64,000 nt of DNA from Deinococcales bacterium. GTDB lineage: Bacteria; Deinococcota; Deinococci; Deinococcales; JAAFIG01. Positions 33,796-42,345 of this stretch are shown here, one piece after another. Position numbers and translations under genes: made by a program. Within the stretch, counting starts at the first letter, position 1, and the number at the start of each line of letters is the position of its first letter. Location: positions 128,214 to 192,213 of the forward strand of contig JAAFIG010000001.1 of NCBI GenBank assembly GCA_013298595.1, read 5' to 3'. The notes under the pieces are model-generated. The model ran no database searches. It saw nothing but the letters and a program-made list of their open reading frames with translations, and was not told the DNA's origin.

Positions 33796-34803
33796 ATGAA
33801 GGTAAAGTTTGGCTTGTTGGCTGTTGTATCGTCGTGCGTGTTGCTGGGTAGTTTAGCCAGTATCTCGAGCGCACAAAGTAATCTGACCAATGTGCGGGTA
33901 GGTTTGGGTTACATTCCTGATGTGCAATTTGCTCCGTTTTACGCAGCTGTTGAAGCTGGGTATTACAAAGCAAAGGGTTTAAATGTGACCTTTCAACATG
34001 GGTTTACGTCCGAATTATATCCGTTACTGGCTTCGGGTAAGCTCGATTTTGTTGTTGGCGATGCCGAAGATGTGATTTTACTGCGTTCCAAAGACCCTAA
34101 GAACACACCATTTAAGTATGTCATGGCAATGTACCAAGTGACACCCAATGCATTGATGAGCAAACGCGAAAAGAACATCAAGCGTTTTATCGATATTAAA
34201 GGCAAGAAAATTGGTATTCCAGGTAAATTTGGTAGCTCCTGGACAAGTTTACAAGCCATGTTAGCTGGCGCAAACCTCAAAGAATCAGACATTACGATTG
34301 TTGAAGTTGGTTTTAATCAACTCGAGGCTTTAACTGCTGATCGGGTAGATGCTGTACTCGGGTTTGTCAATAACGAAGCCGTTGTTGCCGAGGCTAAAGG
34401 CTTAAAATTAAATATTTTGGTCGCTGCTTTGGTCAATAAAAGCCCATCCAATGGTGTGATTGCCCTCGATAAAACCCTGACCAATGAACCGCTGGTCAAA
34501 GGCTTTTTAGATTCTTCGCAACGCGGTATTAAATTAACCATTGATAACACCAAACAAGCTTTTGAGTACGCTAAAAAATACGTGCCAAATATGACAGCTG
34601 ATCGTTTAAAAGTGCTCGAGAAAAGCGCTAAGTTATACCAAAGCAATTTCTCAAAAGCCACCAGCATTGGTTATTCCAATCCAAATAATTGGGAGTACGC
34701 GATTGCATTATTAAAAAGTGTCGGACGTATCGAAACTGCTTTGCCACGTTCGGAGTTGTACACCAATAAGTACTTAACACCTAATTTACAAGCCGCTAAG
34801 TAA
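33796..34803 (+). CDS. NitT/TauT-type substrate-binding protein under FMN riboswitch (RibY-like)
   Basis: A 335-residue periplasmic binding protein with signal peptide (1-26, cleavage near SSAQ). It has the NMT1/ThiY fold pattern: VRVGLGYIPDVQFAPFYAAV (about 34), AGYYKAKGLNVTF, GKLDFVVGDAEDV and GKKIGIPGKFGSSW (about 140). Family members carry thiamine precursors, taurine or, as RibY, riboflavin. The FMN riboswitch makes riboflavin or a precursor the best guess. ATG 33796 follows GAAGGGG; an upstream in-frame extension would run through the riboswitch and is rejected. Confidence 0.92.
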   Translation: MKVKFGLLAVVSSCVLLGSLASISSAQSNLTNVRVGLGYIPDVQFAPFYAAVEAGYYKAKGLNVTFQHGFTSELYPLLASGKLDFVVGDAEDVILLRSKDPKNTPFKYVMAMYQVTPNALMSKREKNIKRFIDIKGKKIGIPGKFGSSWTSLQAMLAGANLKESDITIVEVGFNQLEALTADRVDAVLGFVNNEAVVAEAKGLKLNILVAALVNKSPSNGVIALDKTLTNEPLVKGFLDSSQRGIKLTIDNTKQAFEYAKKYVPNMTADRLKVLEKSAKLYQSNFSKATSIGYSNPNNWEYAIALLKSVGRIETALPRSELYTNKYLTPNLQAAK

Positions 34804-34820
34804 AAACAACACTTATACAT

Positions 34821-34852
34821 AAACCTCCTCGAGAATGTTCTCGAGGAGGTTT
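34821..34852. terminator. Bidirectional terminator built on CTCGAG
   Basis: A perfect 15-bp inverted repeat AAACCTCCTCGAGAA-TG-complement between the binding-protein gene (+) and the Gfh1-like gene (-). Each arm contains one CTCGAG. Confidence 0.85.
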
Positions 34853-34861
34853 ACATTTGGG

Positions 34862-35338
34862 TTAAGCCCGGATGTCCAGGACTTTATACTTTAATTGTCC
34901 TTTAGCACCTTCAACAACAAAAACTTCGTTTTTCTTACGTCCAAAAAGTTTTTGCCCTAATGGACTATCATCCGAGACTTTACGAATCGAACCGCCTGGA
35001 ACGCTGGCTTCGGCTCCTGATACCAGTTGCACCTCGAGTTCTTTGCCGCTTTTTTCTTCTTTAAGCTGAATGACACTGCCAAAACCAATGGCTTTAGTGC
35101 TCTCTGCGCCTTCAAGCACTTTGGCTCGAGCTAATGTATCCTCGAGTTCGTCTATGCGTTGCTCGATACTCATTTTTTCGCGTTTTGCATCTTCTAAACC
35201 GCTGCCATCGTAATCATCGGAATCTTCCATTTGTTCTTGCAGAATAATGGTGGCTTCGACAAGGCGTTGTCGCTCGAGTTCGAGTTGTTTATGCAGACGT
35301 TCAAAGCCTTCTTTGGTGAGTTTTATTTCGCGTGACAT
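34862..35338 (-). CDS. Gre-factor family protein, Gfh1-like
   Basis: A 158-residue GreA/GreB-family protein. The N-terminal coiled coil (1-75) has an acid-rich tip, EQMEDSDDYDGSGLEDAK, in place of the GDL-x-ENAEY tip of GreA. The C-terminal FKBP-like domain includes DSPLGQKLFGRKKNE. Gfh1 of Thermus, which inhibits RNA polymerase, has several Asp at this tip, so I favour a Gfh1-like role over transcript cleavage. ATG 35338 is supported by AAGGAG; an upstream start is less likely. The family branch is typical of Deinococcus-Thermus. Confidence 0.82.
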   Translation of the reverse strand: MSREIKLTKEGFERLHKQLELERQRLVEATIILQEQMEDSDDYDGSGLEDAKREKMSIEQRIDELEDTLARAKVLEGAESTKAIGFGSVIQLKEEKSGKELEVQLVSGAEASVPGGSIRKVSDDSPLGQKLFGRKKNEVFVVEGAKGQLKYKVLDIRA

Positions 35339-35515
35339 TTGTCTCCTTATTGGCACTTGCCAGATGGTGTTTATTTCGTGTACACTCTTACGGCTGCCTC
35401 GACGATACCAAATCGGTCAGGGGCGCAAGCCGTAGTGAACGCGTCGGGATTATAACACCTCGCTTCGGGTGTGTAACCATTAAGAAACGTGTTCCGCCTA
35501 TGGCGAAAGGGAATT

Positions 35516-35908
35516 ATGAAGATCAACCGTGGAGCAATCCTCAAAAGCATCGAACAAGAACACTTGCGTTCTGACATTCCAGATTTTCAACCAGGCGATA
35601 CCATTCGTGTTGATTACAAAGTCACAGAAGGTACGCGTACTCGTGTACAAGGCTTTGAAGGTGTTTGTATCGCCATCAACGGCAAAAGCACTGGCAAAAG
35701 CTTCACTGTCCGTAAAGTTGCTTTCAACGAAGGTGTCGAACGTATCTTCCCATTTAACACCCCGTTAATTGACAAGATTCTGATTATCGAACGCGGCAAG
35801 GTTCGTCGTGCCAAGCTGTACTACTTACGCAAATTGCGTGGTAAAGCCAGCAAGATCAAAGCTGACCGTGGTCGTATGCAAAAAGCCAATACCAAACCCG
35901 CAGAGTAA
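35516..35908 (+). CDS. rplS: Large-subunit ribosomal protein bL19
   Basis: A 130-residue bL19. Conserved parts: FQPGDTIRVDYKVTEG (about 24), RVQGFEGVCIAI, SFTVRKVAFNEGVERIFPFNTPLID and KVRRAKLYYLRKLRGKASKI. It sits at the 30S-50S interface. AAAGGG precedes ATG 35516. The 158-bp leader has a small hairpin (CACC-tcgcttcg-GGTG near 35458) but no known leader motif that I can identify. Unlike neighbours, it contains no CTCGAG. rimM/trmD, frequent companions, are absent. Confidence 0.97.
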   Translation: MKINRGAILKSIEQEHLRSDIPDFQPGDTIRVDYKVTEGTRTRVQGFEGVCIAINGKSTGKSFTVRKVAFNEGVERIFPFNTPLIDKILIIERGKVRRAKLYYLRKLRGKASKIKADRGRMQKANTKPAE

Positions 35909-35923
35909 ATCATCTTTGCACCC

Positions 35924-35957
35924 AAGTCTCCCCTGCTACTTTTGGGGAGACTTTTTA
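35924..35957 (+). terminator. Terminator after rplS
   Basis: Perfect 10-bp stem AAGTCTCCCC / GGGGAGACTT with a 10-nt loop and a T-run, 15 bp after the stop. The next gene starts immediately behind it. Confidence 0.88.
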
Positions 35958-35961
35958 TGGA

Positions 35962-36378
35962 ATGACCTTACAAACTTTACTCGAACAGCAACTCGAGCGC
36001 GAAATGCAGCGCCACAATAATCCCACTCGAGCTGCCGAAGGGATATTTGCTTTGTGTTTAGACCAAAAAATCAAACGCAATGATGCTTTAACCACCCTCG
36101 AGCAAATCCAAATTTTCCCAGAAGCTTTAGAACAAATTAAGCGATTTTTCTTGGAAAACGAAACCTTTGAAATCCTCACCAGAGAACGCGTATTGGCAAG
36201 GCGCAGTTCACCTCGAGCCAGTGCCTTATTCTGCGCTCAAAACAATGACCTTGAAGGCTTACGCCGCTTAACAGGGCAAGATTTGCAACTGGCACTCAAA
36301 GCCGCTTCGATACTCGAGGCAAAATTACTGATCGAAGCTTGGAATTTTTTATCAGTTTACGAACAAACCAGAGGCTAA
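35962..36378 (+). CDS. Hypothetical helical protein
   Basis: A 138-residue soluble protein, almost entirely helical by composition (LEQQLEREMQRH, ALEQIKRFFLENETF), with no motif that I recognise. It starts 4 bp after the rplS terminator T-run, so its promoter must overlap the terminator. Five CTCGAG copies suggest long residence. Its stop overlaps that of the convergent DinB gene. Confidence 0.6.
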   Translation: MTLQTLLEQQLEREMQRHNNPTRAAEGIFALCLDQKIKRNDALTTLEQIQIFPEALEQIKRFFLENETFEILTRERVLARRSSPRASALFCAQNNDLEGLRRLTGQDLQLALKAASILEAKLLIEAWNFLSVYEQTRG

Positions 36379-36869
36379 AACGGTGACACCAAATCCGTAT
36401 CAGCTTTACCAGAGTACGGAAAACCCATCACTCGAGCCAAAGCTAATGCCTGCCCTTTATGATGGAACTCATGAGTAATGGGATGCAACAACAACCAGCG
36501 TTTCGAGAGTGTTTCCTTAAATCCACGCGGTGAAACCCATTCAAATGGAGCATCCCAATCCGACCATTGCTCGAGCGCATTCAACACCACAGTATCCACT
36601 CGAGCAAACATAACCCGTAACTGGGCAACATCTTGCGGAGCATCTTCTGGCGTGGTTGGGTCTTGCTCCCAAGCAGTTTCAAAACCCACATGTCCCGCCC
36701 ACCACAAGTAACACTCAGCAATATGGGCATAGACATTTCGTAAACTCCCATACGCAAAATCTGAACGTTCTTGCACAAAAACAGCCTCAGGTAACGTCTC
36801 CAGCCAATCCAGAACACCAACTCGAGTGCGTTGCACCAAGCCATAAAACAACTGCAAATCCTGATTCAT
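36375..36869 (-). CDS. DinB-family protein
   Basis: A 164-residue four-helix DinB/YfiT-like protein. The metal-binding His triad is visible: YAHIAECY (about 47) and HPITHEFHHKGQ (about 130-140). Family members act as thiol-dependent transferases or are of unknown function. TATTCT lies 7 nt before the ATG on the minus strand. Confidence 0.85.
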   Translation of the reverse strand: MNQDLQLFYGLVQRTRVGVLDWLETLPEAVFVQERSDFAYGSLRNVYAHIAECYLWWAGHVGFETAWEQDPTTPEDAPQDVAQLRVMFARVDTVVLNALEQWSDWDAPFEWVSPRGFKETLSKRWLLLHPITHEFHHKGQALALARVMGFPYSGKADTDLVSPF

Positions 36870-36917
36870 GACCTCGAGAATACCACCAAGTGCTACGATG
36901 AACCTTGGAGGTAATTC

Positions 36918-37466
36918 ATGTCACAACCCAGCGGTGTCAGCATTCCCGAGATGTTCCAACAAAGTATCGAAGTGATCACCAAGCCCAGCGTTGCCACCTT
37001 CGAGAAGTACGAAAAGCACGGCACAATGCGCGATGCCCTAATTTACGTCGCCATTGGCGCAGCAATCATTGGTCTCCTTGGGCTGCAAGGTGGATTACTC
37101 AGCGCCATTGGCGGCATTATCAGTACCTTGGTCGGCTTTTTTGTCTTTGTTTACATGGTGCATTTTATTGGCAGCAAACAAGATGGCACGGGTACACTCG
37201 ACGAAGTGGCATACACATTTGCCCTGTTTTACATTCCATTTCAAATCCTGGTCTCAATCATCGGATTTGTTCTGATAATCAGCCTAATCGGAATTCTGCT
37301 GGTGCCACTCCTACCCTTAGCCGCTCTAGCCGCCAGCATTTACTTTGGTTACCTAGCCATTCAAAGCAGCATGAACATGACTGACAGCACCAAAATTGTC
37401 ATTACCCTAATACTCTCCGCCATTGTTTCAGGTATTGCCAGTAGCATCATCAGTGCCATACTCTAA
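36918..37466 (+). CDS. Yip1-domain membrane protein
   Basis: A 182-residue protein with a short cytoplasmic N-terminus (MFQQSIEVITKPSVATFEKY) and five hydrophobic segments from about 40 on, as in bacterial Yip1 (DUF1282-like) proteins. Function is unknown in bacteria. The ribosome binding site TGGAGGTAATTC is almost identical to that of the lipoprotein at 52248. Confidence 0.78.
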   Translation: MSQPSGVSIPEMFQQSIEVITKPSVATFEKYEKHGTMRDALIYVAIGAAIIGLLGLQGGLLSAIGGIISTLVGFFVFVYMVHFIGSKQDGTGTLDEVAYTFALFYIPFQILVSIIGFVLIISLIGILLVPLLPLAALAASIYFGYLAIQSSMNMTDSTKIVITLILSAIVSGIASSIISAIL

Positions 37467-37492
37467 ACCCAAAAAACAGGTAAGCTCGAGCA

Positions 37493-37996
37493 GTGCTACT
37501 CGCATTCACCATTTTGATTATTGTGCAACGCCTACTCGAGCTACGCCATGCCAAACAAAACCAAGCTTGGGCAATGGCAAATGGCGGCATCGAACACGCC
37601 CCAGAACACTACCCATACATGGTGGCACTACACTCGAGTTGGGTAGTTGCACTATTCCTCGAGGGTTTCCTGCGTGGGTCTACACTCTCGAGCTTATGGT
37701 GGCTCTGGCTGAGCATTTTTGTTATTGCCCAAATACTGCGCTACATTATTATCTCGAGCCTCGGCAAGCTCTGGAACACCAGAATTATTATTGTGCCAAA
37801 TGCAAAATTGGTACGTAGTGGCATTTACCAATATGTCAAACACCCCAATTACATGGTGGTCGCCCTCGAGTTATTTGTTACGCCCTTGATTTTTAATGCT
37901 TGGGTAACAGCCGTGGTATTTAGTGTACTGAATGCAATTTTATTACTTGGGTTTCGGATACCAGCCGAGGAAAAAGCTCTCGAGACAATCAAATAG
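37493..37996 (+). CDS. Isoprenylcysteine carboxyl methyltransferase-like membrane protein
   Basis: A 167-residue integral membrane methyltransferase of the ICMT-like class. Features: QRLLELRHAKQNQAWAMANGG near the start, LRYIIISSLGKLWNTRI, and the SAM-contacting LVRSGIYQYVKHPNYMVV (about 106-123) with RIPAEEKAL at the end. Bacterial members often accompany type III polyketide synthases and methylate lipid products; none is nearby. The start is GTG, 26 bp after the Yip1 gene. Confidence 0.82.
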   Translation: MLLAFTILIIVQRLLELRHAKQNQAWAMANGGIEHAPEHYPYMVALHSSWVVALFLEGFLRGSTLSSLWWLWLSIFVIAQILRYIIISSLGKLWNTRIIIVPNAKLVRSGIYQYVKHPNYMVVALELFVTPLIFNAWVTAVVFSVLNAILLLGFRIPAEEKALETIK

Positions 37997-38055
37997 CTAT
38001 TAACTACACAAAGATTTCACTCGAGATTCAAAGAGTTTGGGTTAAAGTGTTACCC

Positions 38056-38868
38056 ATGTCTGCTGTTGCCGAAAAAAAGTCTGGTTTACCTAAAATCGTT
38101 TGGGATCTCGTTTTTACTTTATTAATTCCAATTTCTATTCTGGCTCCGAGTTTGTCTCTTGGTAGCATTCATTTGCTTGGTTCTGAATTAAAAGATGGCA
38201 AAACTGTGGGTTTTGGTGTTGCCGACTTGATTGGTATTGTGCCTGCTTATGTTGTTGCAGCGCTGATACCTGTTATCTATATTTTGATTGATACTTTACG
38301 TACTAGAGCTTTCAATCCAATTACGACTGTAGCAGCCTCGAGTGCATTGATTGGTGGTGGGTTAGCGTTTTTGCAAATTGATGGCTGGGCATTTGCCCTG
38401 AAAGATTCGTATCGTCCAATTGTATTTGCGCTCATTATGGGTGGGAGCCTCATTTTAGGTAAACCTTTTTTTGCTATTTTTCTGAGATTTGCTATGCAGG
38501 ATGTGACAACTGAACGTAAACCGCTGCTCGAGAAGTTACTTTCTGCGCCAAGTGTGAAAACAGGTTTAACACTTGGCACAGCCGTGATTGCTATTGAAAG
38601 TTTGGTCATGGCAGGAATTAATTTCTGGGTAAATTTTCAAACAGTAACAGCGAAATTTGGCACAAAAGATTTTAACGGTTTAGTGGCAAAAGCCAATGGC
38701 ATCATGTACCTACCAAGTACCTTAGCCAGTTTTGCCGCTTTTGGTTTAGCTTATTACTTGGTGCAGCGTGGTTTAACCAAAGATTTTGGTGCTAAAGCCC
38801 AATTATTTGACGAAACACTTTGGGATGCGCTCGAGCAAAAACCTGTTGAAGAAACCCAACCCGCATGA
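38056..38868 (+). CDS. VC0807-like multi-pass membrane protein
   Basis: A 270-residue membrane protein with about six segments. Its layout (paired helices, KPFFAIFLRFAMQD loop, long C-terminal soluble tail) resembles the VC0807/septation-protein-A-like group. I cannot give a function. TAAAGT lies 7 nt before ATG 38056. The stop overlaps the AraC-regulator start (ATGA), so the two are co-translated. Confidence 0.65.
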   Translation: MSAVAEKKSGLPKIVWDLVFTLLIPISILAPSLSLGSIHLLGSELKDGKTVGFGVADLIGIVPAYVVAALIPVIYILIDTLRTRAFNPITTVAASSALIGGGLAFLQIDGWAFALKDSYRPIVFALIMGGSLILGKPFFAIFLRFAMQDVTTERKPLLEKLLSAPSVKTGLTLGTAVIAIESLVMAGINFWVNFQTVTAKFGTKDFNGLVAKANGIMYLPSTLASFAAFGLAYYLVQRGLTKDFGAKAQLFDETLWDALEQKPVEETQPA

Positions 38869-39695
38869 ATCCAGAACCATTACTCGAGCCTGATTTGCCA
38901 CTTGAAAAAGCGGTATTTAAGCGTTTTACAGAGTTTGATTGGCTCCACGCGACCTTTGTACAACACTCATTTGCACCGCATAGCCATGATGGTTTTGTGA
39001 TCAGTGTGATTGAACGAGGTGTTGAAGCTTTTTCGTATCAAAAAACTGTGCATCATGCAGTGGCTGGCAGTATTATCATGGTTAATCCGCATGAGGTTCA
39101 CACAGGTTACGCGCCACTCGAGTATGGTTGGCAGTATCGTTGTTTTTACCCCAGCATTGCTTTGCTCGAAAAAGTTGCAATGGGTTTAGGATGGTCTGGT
39201 ACACCTTTTTTTAAGCACGCTGTCACTCGAAATAGCACCCTCGAGAAACAATTGGTAGCAGCTCATCAGATGATGAATTCTGCGGCTTCACAGCTAGAGC
39301 AGGACACTATTTTACTCGAAGCATTCAGTGCTTTGCTGTTGTGTTATGCCGATACTCATCAGCCGCTTAAAAATGTGTCTCTTGAACCTGTAGCTGTACG
39401 GGTAGCAAGGGAGTTCTTAGAAGCCAATGTTGCCCAGAATCCAAGCCTCGAGCAACTTGCAGCCGTAACAGGTTTAAACGAATTTACCTTATTAAGAGCC
39501 TTTAAGCGATTGCATGGTTTACCACCACACGCTTTCTTAGTGCAACGCAGACTGGAGTTTGCTAAAACCGCTTTGCGTCATCAAGATGCTGTAGCTGATG
39601 TTGCCGCACAATTTGGTTTTGCTGACCAAGCACATTTCACTCGGCTTTTCAAACGCACTTTTGGGGTCACACCTGCTGTTTACCGCAATGGTTAG
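38865..39695 (+). CDS. AraC-family transcriptional regulator
   Basis: A 276-residue regulator. The N-terminal cupin-like domain (about 25-160) has HSHDGFVISVIERG and AGSIIMVNPHEVHTG. Two helix-turn-helix motifs lie at the C-terminus: LEQLAAVTGLNEFTLLRAFK (about 200) and VADVAAQFGFADQAHFTRLF (about 245). It probably senses a small molecule and may control its co-translated membrane neighbour at 38056, possibly an exporter. Start by ATGA overlap. Confidence 0.9.
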   Translation: MNPEPLLEPDLPLEKAVFKRFTEFDWLHATFVQHSFAPHSHDGFVISVIERGVEAFSYQKTVHHAVAGSIIMVNPHEVHTGYAPLEYGWQYRCFYPSIALLEKVAMGLGWSGTPFFKHAVTRNSTLEKQLVAAHQMMNSAASQLEQDTILLEAFSALLLCYADTHQPLKNVSLEPVAVRVAREFLEANVAQNPSLEQLAAVTGLNEFTLLRAFKRLHGLPPHAFLVQRRLEFAKTALRHQDAVADVAAQFGFADQAHFTRLFKRTFGVTPAVYRNG

Positions 39696-39712
39696 TAGCG
39701 TAGAATAAAAGT

Positions 39713-40420
39713 ATGCAACAAATAACCGATGGTGTCTGGATAGCCAACTTAGGAATAGCTAATATTGGTATTCTCGAGTTGCCCAGTGGTGGCTTAGCCA
39801 TTATAGATACAGGCGAAACTGGCTCGAGTGAAAAAATTGCTAAAGCCTTAGCAAAGAACAATTGGACACTACAAGACATCAAGCATATCCTTATCACCCA
39901 TGCACATTTTGACCATGTTGGTGATCTCGAGAAATTGGTACAAGCCTCAGGCGCAATCGTTTGGGCACACGCTAAAGAAACTCGAGTGATTCGAGGACTG
40001 GAAAAACAGCAACTACCAGCCGACGCAACTTTAAATGGCTTTAGCCGTTGGTTAAAAACCAAAGCCCGCACACCTCCTGTTGGTGTTGTTCACCGCGAAT
40101 TACAAGGCGCGACCAACCTCGAGACCATCATGGCTGGTTTACGCGCCATCCCACTGCCAGGACACGCGCCAGGGCAACTGGGCTATTACCTCGAGTCCAA
40201 CCGAACCTTATTTGGCGGCGATTTCTGCATGAACTTATTTGGTTTACGCACCCCTTTTGCTGCTTTTACGCTCGATATGCGCGAAGCCAAACGTAGTATC
40301 GCTGTGGCTGCCAAACTCGAGCCAAGCAACTTAATTGTTGGGCATGGCAAACCGATTCTACAAGTTGCAGCCGGTGCTTTAGAAAACTTATCACGCCGAT
40401 TAAACCCAACTCGAGTTTAG
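39713..40420 (+). CDS. MBL-fold metallo-hydrolase
   Basis: A 235-residue metallo-beta-lactamase-fold enzyme. The zinc motif THAHFDHVGD is near 62-71, further ligands are in PGHAPGQ (about 146) and Asp of GGDF (about 164), and the last His is in VGHGKP (about 205). It is similar to glyoxalase II or quinolone-responsive hydrolases, and the substrate is unknown. TAGAAT (39701-39706) ends exactly 6 nt before the ATG, a textbook leaderless start for this window. Confidence 0.9.
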   Translation: MQQITDGVWIANLGIANIGILELPSGGLAIIDTGETGSSEKIAKALAKNNWTLQDIKHILITHAHFDHVGDLEKLVQASGAIVWAHAKETRVIRGLEKQQLPADATLNGFSRWLKTKARTPPVGVVHRELQGATNLETIMAGLRAIPLPGHAPGQLGYYLESNRTLFGGDFCMNLFGLRTPFAAFTLDMREAKRSIAVAAKLEPSNLIVGHGKPILQVAAGALENLSRRLNPTRV

Positions 40421-40614
40421 CAATCACCACCACTACCCCCGTCAGAGCAATCACTCGAGGAATCAATGGCAGTGCTGGCAAGAAAGCTGGCATCTCCTGA
40501 ATTGCTAAGATTGGCTTTTTGTTGCGAAACTGGGCGCATTTTGTAAAGCAAACCCCAAATAAGCAACACAAAAGTCACAAGCACGAAAGTTAAACCGATT
40601 ACAATGTCAGTCAT
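40417..40614 (-). CDS. Small single-pass membrane protein with Ser/Asp/Cys/Gly tail
   Basis: A 65-residue protein: one N-terminal membrane helix (about 4-24), a basic stop, and a polar tail ending SSDCSDGGSGGDC. GGAGGAAG lies 4-5 nt before the ATG, which strongly supports translation. Its stop overlaps that of the MBL gene. Function unknown; the Cys/Gly-rich end could bind metal. Confidence 0.65.
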   Translation of the reverse strand: MTDIVIGLTFVLVTFVLLIWGLLYKMRPVSQQKANLSNSGDASFLASTAIDSSSDCSDGGSGGDC

Positions 40615-40734
40615 AGACTTCCTCCAACCTTAGAATACGAGGTTAGCCAGATTCTAGTTGCCAAAACCAAGACTTCCACGAGAATTGTAATCTGACTCGA
40701 GTTACCAAAAGCAAAATCGGCGCAGGATACAGTT

Positions 40735-41796
40735 ATGCAACAAACCATCCCTCGTGCTTCTGAACCCAAACCACCCTCGAGTAGCGCTGCACTCTGGGGC
40801 GGTGTAGCATTTAGTTTCTTGTTTACAGCTTTAATTTGGGTTTTAGGCGAGCGCTTAAACGCTGTTAAACTTGCGCCAGATACAGGAGCCGCTCATTACT
40901 ACTGGAAACTGCCTGAACCCACATTCTGGACACACGCCAGCGCTTGGGGGTTGTACTTCTTACACCAAATCGCTGTCTGGTGGACAATCTGGTACGCCCA
41001 AACCAAAGTGGGCAAATACACCAATGGTTTACACAAAATCAACATCACAGCTATGGTGATTAACGCCGTATTTATAGTTTTGCACCTCGTACAAACCCAT
41101 ATTTTCTACGATGGACTCGCCCAAGATGTCAGTGTTTTCTCGAGTCAAGGCAGTGTAATCATTTTATTGGTACTGGTTTTAATCATGGAAAACCAACGAC
41201 GTGGCATGTTCTTTGGTAAGCCCGCACCACTGAGTAGCGAAGTTGTGCATTTCCTCAAAAAGTACCATGGGTACTTCTTTGCTTGGGCAACCATTTACAC
41301 CTTCTGGTACCACCCTATGGTCAATACCAGCGGGCACTTGATTGGCTTCATTTACATGTTCCTTTTAATGCTTCAAGGCTGTCTTTTTTACACTCGAGCA
41401 CACACCAACCGCTGGTGGACGTTTGCTCTCGAGTTCGCAGTGTTACTGCACGGCACGCTGGTTGCCATTAACCAAGGAAAAGGATTGTGGACAATGTTCT
41501 TCTTTGGCTTTGCTGGAATTACAGTAGTCACTCAACTGTACGGCATTAAAATTCCGCAGTGGTCGCGTATTGCTTTACTCGTTGCGTACTGGGCAGGGGT
41601 AGTCTATGTGTACTCGAGCCAAGAATTGTTCAAACTCAACGAAATTATTCGCATCCCACTGATCGATTACCTAATGGTCTTTGTGATTACAGGTTTGGTC
41701 TGGCTTGGCTTATGGGTTGCTAAAAAAATCAATCCCAAATGGCAAATGACCCCACCAAAAAACCTTACCTCGAGTACACCCGAAACCGCGCAGTGA
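40735..41796 (+). CDS. Multi-pass membrane protein of unknown function
   Basis: A 353-residue protein with about nine membrane segments (first at about 20-40, last at about 310-335). His, Trp and Tyr residues are frequent in and near the helices (HASAWGLYFLHQIAVWW, LKKYHGYFFAWATIYTFWYHP), which may mean a cofactor or metal site. I do not recognise the family. The end overlaps the convergent gene at 41765 by 32 bp. Confidence 0.7.
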   Translation: MQQTIPRASEPKPPSSSAALWGGVAFSFLFTALIWVLGERLNAVKLAPDTGAAHYYWKLPEPTFWTHASAWGLYFLHQIAVWWTIWYAQTKVGKYTNGLHKINITAMVINAVFIVLHLVQTHIFYDGLAQDVSVFSSQGSVIILLVLVLIMENQRRGMFFGKPAPLSSEVVHFLKKYHGYFFAWATIYTFWYHPMVNTSGHLIGFIYMFLLMLQGCLFYTRAHTNRWWTFALEFAVLLHGTLVAINQGKGLWTMFFFGFAGITVVTQLYGIKIPQWSRIALLVAYWAGVVYVYSSQELFKLNEIIRIPLIDYLMVFVITGLVWLGLWVAKKINPKWQMTPPKNLTSSTPETAQ

Positions 41797-42292
41797 CATC
41801 AAAAGTCACACAGGGCTGCTCGCCTTTGTACACAGGGGAAACACAAACCGTCACTTTGCCACCCGCACCCACTGTATCGGGTTTTAACGTCCCAGCCCGA
41901 TCTGATAATTTACCAAATTTCCCCACCAATTCGAGATTCTTATAGCCTTTACTTGGCACGGTACGATGAAACGCATCATCGCCAGGATTGACCAACGGAG
42001 TTAATGGCAACCACTGCCCTTTGCCTTTGTCATCTCGAGCGAACAACGTCGCGGAAACTCGAGGGATGACATAAAATTCGCGGCGACCACCCCAGCGTTC
42101 ACGCAATGCGAGTGGCAAAAGCAATTTGCAACTCGAGTATGCTTCGTCTGGTAGCACAAAATTGATTCGTTCAGTTTTGAAATACGTATCTGTACAAACC
42201 AAACTGATTTTTTCTCGAGGTACAGTCACCGTGGCATTTTGCGCGATTGCGATACCGAAAACACCAAACAGCACCAACACAATTTTTTTCAT
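41765..42292 (-). CDS. Secreted hypothetical protein
   Basis: A 175-residue exported protein. Signal peptide 1-17 (FGIAIAQ). The mature part is beta-rich, with four Cys that could form two disulfides (VCTDTYF, SSCKLLL, VCVSPV, QPCVTF). ATG 42292 is chosen because AAAGGAG lies before it. No family recognised. The 3' end overlaps the membrane gene. Confidence 0.65.
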   Translation of the reverse strand: MKKIVLVLFGVFGIAIAQNATVTVPREKISLVCTDTYFKTERINFVLPDEAYSSCKLLLPLALRERWGGRREFYVIPRVSATLFARDDKGKGQWLPLTPLVNPGDDAFHRTVPSKGYKNLELVGKFGKLSDRAGTLKPDTVGAGGKVTVCVSPVYKGEQPCVTFDVTARFRVYSR

Positions 42293-42320
42293 ACAAACTC
42301 CTTTGACCTCGAGCAATACA

Positions 42321-42344
42321 GTGAGGCACGCCTCACCGCTACGG
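42321..42344. repeat. Short palindrome GTGAGGC-AC-GCCTCAC + CGCTACGG
   Basis: The same unit as at 33503 (GAGGC-NN-GCCTC then GCTACGG), with a compensated C-G to T-A stem change. It sits between two minus-strand genes. Confidence 0.6.
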
Positions 42345-42345
42345 A

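Noticed and set aside
35357-35515. Known ribosomal-protein leader before rplS
   Set aside because: A small hairpin is present, but it does not match any L19 leader structure that I can recognise.
36905-37384. 159-residue ORF overlapping the Yip1 gene
   Set aside because: Composition rich in His/Arg/Trp, no start signal; shadow of the membrane protein in another frame.
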